Shown here: piece by piece, positions 62,378 to 64,000 of the stretch
Layout of the letters: each line of letters opens with the position of its first letter
Numbering within the stretch: position 1 is the first letter of the stretch
Assembly: GCF_003716585.1 (NCBI RefSeq)
Contig: NZ_PTJO01000003.1
Location: 248,001 to 312,000 of the forward strand
Origin: Corynebacterium alimapuense
Lineage (GTDB): Bacteria; Actinomycetota; Actinomycetes; Mycobacteriales; Mycobacteriaceae
Reading direction: 5' to 3'
Length of the DNA: 64,000 nucleotides
Position numbers and translations under genes: made by a program
The notes under the pieces: generated by a model
What the model saw: the letters and a program-made list of their open reading frames with translations, nothing else
The model's database searches: none
Told to the model about the DNA's origin: nothing

Positions 62378-62672
62378 GCCTCAAGATCTCTGAGAACCAC
62401 TTTGGCATTCACCCCATCCCAGTAGATTGGAAGTGAATATTTAGCACTGGCTACCCCCGAATAGGGAATATTCAAAATGTTAAATTTGGGCATGTTCCCA
62501 CCCGAACGGGCACAAATTGGGTTCTGAGCGTGGATTTTCCCACCGATCGACGGAATCGACATGGCAATCTTCGGCAGCTAGGGCCAACTCGGGCCACTAA
62601 GTCAAAGATTCTGCCACAATGGAAGAAACGGGCATCAGTCCGGTAATTCATGTGGGATCGTGAGGAATATCC
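62378..62672. other. Intergenic region lexA-sugR
   Basis: 295 bases with no gene. It contains a 36-base interrupted dyad (62483-62518), AATTTG-N5-GTTC-N6-GAAC-N5-CAAATT, 155 bases before sugR. GAGGAA lies 8 bases before the sugR ATG. No terminator hairpin with a T-run is seen after lexA. Confidence 0.55.
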
Positions 62673-63452
62673 ATGTACGCAGAAGAACGTCGGCGACAGA
62701 TCGCTGCACTCACTGCTACGGAGGGACGCGTCAACGTCACTGAGCTTGCCAGCCATTTTGATGTGACGGCAGAGACTATCCGCCGGGATTTGGCAGTGCT
62801 CGACCGTGAGGGAGTAGTCCACCGTGTACACGGTGGTGCGGTGGCCAGCCAGACTTTTCAGACTGCGGAGTTCACCTTGGACGCCCGCTTTCGTTCTTCC
62901 CCGACGGCGAAGTCGTCCATTGCTCGAGCAGCTCTCAGGTTTCTTCCGGAACCTAATGGAGGGCTCTTTCTTGACTCTGGCACCACCATCGGCACTTTGG
63001 CGGAGTTTATCGCTGAGCAGCCCAATGCGCGCCAATGGTCCATCGTTACCAATAGCCTCCCCATCGCATTAAACCTCACTAACAAGGGCCTGCCAGAGGT
63101 GCAACTCCTCGGCGGTTCGGTACGCGCCATCACCCAAGCAGTCGTCGGAGATACTGCTCTACGGACACTCGCTTTGATGCGTGCGGATGTTGCCTTCATC
63201 GGCACCAATGCCTTGACTCTCGATCATGGGCTATCCACCGCCGATGCCCAAGAAGCCGCGATTAAGTCGGCCATGGTGACCAATGCCCACAAGGTGGTTG
63301 TGCTCTGTGACTCGACCAAACTAGGCAATGACTATCTAGTCAGTTTCGCTGGCATCGATGCCATTGATGTGGTCATCACCGATCCTGCAGCACCTGAAAG
63401 TTTCGTTCAGGCGCTGCGCGATCGGGAGATCGAGGTCATTATCGCCGCCTAA
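62673..63452 (+). CDS. sugR: DeoR family regulator of sugar uptake, SugR-like
   Basis: A DeoR-type repressor of 259 residues. Winged helix at the N-terminus (EERRRQIAALTATEGRVNV, LASHFDVTAETIRRDL, VHRVHGGAV), then a sugar-phosphate sensor domain (about 80-245) with LDSGTTIGTLAEFI and FIGTNALTLDHGLSTAD, the DeoRC signature. C. glutamicum SugR, at the same place next to lexA, represses ptsI, ptsH, ptsG, ptsF and ldhA. Here the next gene is ptsI without the fruK found between the two in C. glutamicum. The ATG start has GAGGAA upstream. Convergent with ptsI, seven bases apart. Confidence 0.93.
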   Translation: MYAEERRRQIAALTATEGRVNVTELASHFDVTAETIRRDLAVLDREGVVHRVHGGAVASQTFQTAEFTLDARFRSSPTAKSSIARAALRFLPEPNGGLFLDSGTTIGTLAEFIAEQPNARQWSIVTNSLPIALNLTNKGLPEVQLLGGSVRAITQAVVGDTALRTLALMRADVAFIGTNALTLDHGLSTADAQEAAIKSAMVTNAHKVVVLCDSTKLGNDYLVSFAGIDAIDVVITDPAAPESFVQALRDREIEVIIAA

Positions 63453-63459
63453 GCGGGGA

Positions 63460-64000
63460 TTATCCTAGAATGAGCTCGCGGACTGCCTCGCGAGCTGCAG
63501 CTGCTCCCACGGACTCCAGTGCAGCATCTGCGGCCTGCTTGCAGGTCTCTAGATCAACATCGGCTAGCTGAGCTCCCACGCCAGGTAGCGCAGTGGAGGC
63601 CGCCGACAATGAGTTCACTCCCAGACCAGTGAGCACGCAAGCCAATAGTGGGTCAGCGGCTGCTTCACCACAGACTCCCACCGGAGTCTGCGTATCGTGC
63701 CCGATGACACAAGTGTGGCGGATCAGACGCAACACCGCTGGCTGCCAGGGGTCAGTCAGGTAAGCCAACTGTGGCGAAAGCCGATCAGCTGCCATCGTGT
63801 ACTGCGTGAGGTCATTGGTGCCAATGGACACAAAATCCAAAAACGGCATGAGCTTATCCGCCATAAGAGCAGCTGCCGGCACCTCAATCATTGCGCCAGC
63901 GATCAAGCCCCGCTCACGACACAGACCGGCAAACCACTTTGCCTCGCGCTGGGTGGCCACCATTGGCGCCATCACCCACGTCGGCGCGTCATCTCCACGT
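63460..64000 (-). CDS. ptsI: PTS enzyme I (partial, 5' part outside window)
   Basis: C-terminal 180 residues of phosphoenolpyruvate-protein phosphotransferase. The PEP-binding barrel end is visible: WVMAPMVAT, GAMIEVPAAALMAD, DFVSIGTNDLTQYTMAADR (PEP-site motif) and VGVCGEAAADPLLACVL, which holds the catalytic Cys. The gene reads leftward from beyond position 64000, so the His-domain is not seen. Enzyme I starts the PTS phosphate relay to HPr and the sugar permeases. Its last codons face sugR, seven bases away. Symbol is by motif identity and synteny. Confidence 0.95.
   Translation of the reverse strand, partial: RGDDAPTWVMAPMVATQREAKWFAGLCRERGLIAGAMIEVPAAALMADKLMPFLDFVSIGTNDLTQYTMAADRLSPQLAYLTDPWQPAVLRLIRHTCVIGHDTQTPVGVCGEAAADPLLACVLTGLGVNSLSAASTALPGVGAQLADVDLETCKQAADAALESVGAAAAREAVRELILG

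Overview
The window reads as a chromosomal segment of a Corynebacterium species. Gene order from the RibD-like reductase through aftC, msrB, hemQ, DUF3000, RNase D, dxs, the TrmA-type methyltransferase, dut, DUF3093, DUF4193, suhB, ppgK, sigA, sigB, dtxR, galE, the PAC2 protein, a DUF3516 helicase, oxyR, hrpA, nrdR, divS, lexA, sugR and ptsI is the order known from Corynebacterium glutamicum, and much of it from Mycobacterium tuberculosis. GTG starts, GTGA stop/start couplings and SigH-type promoters fit an actinobacterium. I see no insertion sequence, prophage, CRISPR array or rRNA gene.

Layout. 1-6033: a partial copper-binding CopC-like gene, an MMPL exporter with a TetR regulator, and a KtrAB potassium uptake pair. 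6042-6959: seven tRNA genes (Val-CAC on the minus strand; Gly, Val, Gly, Cys, Val, Gly on the plus strand) containing an exact 168-bp duplication. 6998-23867: conserved housekeeping block (cell-wall arabinan, protein repair, haem, isoprenoids, RNA modification, dUTP removal, glucose phosphorylation with polyphosphate, primary sigma factor). 23981-36527: conserved block with two SF2 helicases, D-aminoacyl-tRNA deacylase, sigB, dtxR, galE and several genes of unknown function.

36648-53028 is the accessory part. It holds an AztD-like zinc-binding lipoprotein and then a complete reductive pyrimidine degradation locus: dihydropyrimidinase, an M20-type ureidopropionase, an MHS-type transporter, an NCS1 nucleobase permease, the two-subunit dihydropyrimidine dehydrogenase PreT-PreA, a PucR-type regulator, a CoA-acylating malonate/methylmalonate semialdehyde dehydrogenase and a class III aminotransferase. 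Together these could import uracil or thymine and carry it through dihydrouracil, N-carbamoyl-beta-alanine, beta-alanine and malonate semialdehyde to acetyl-CoA (propionyl-CoA from thymine), releasing ammonia usable as nitrogen. A PepSY lipoprotein follows.

53131-64000: peroxide defence (ahpC-ahpD divergent from oxyR with a clear operator/promoter arrangement), a membrane protein, hrpA, nrdR, the SOS pair divS/lexA with several SOS boxes between them, the sugar regulator sugR and the 3' part of ptsI.

The regulatory DNA is unusually readable. There are SigH-type promoters before msrB and sigB, a TetR-type palindrome inside the mmpL promoter, an OxyR site between oxyR and ahpC, a Zur-like box near aztD, SOS boxes, and shared or palindromic motifs upstream of the pyrimidine operons. 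No genuinely unknown multi-gene system is evident. The best leads are the pyrimidine locus with its regulator sites and its unexplained MHS transporter.
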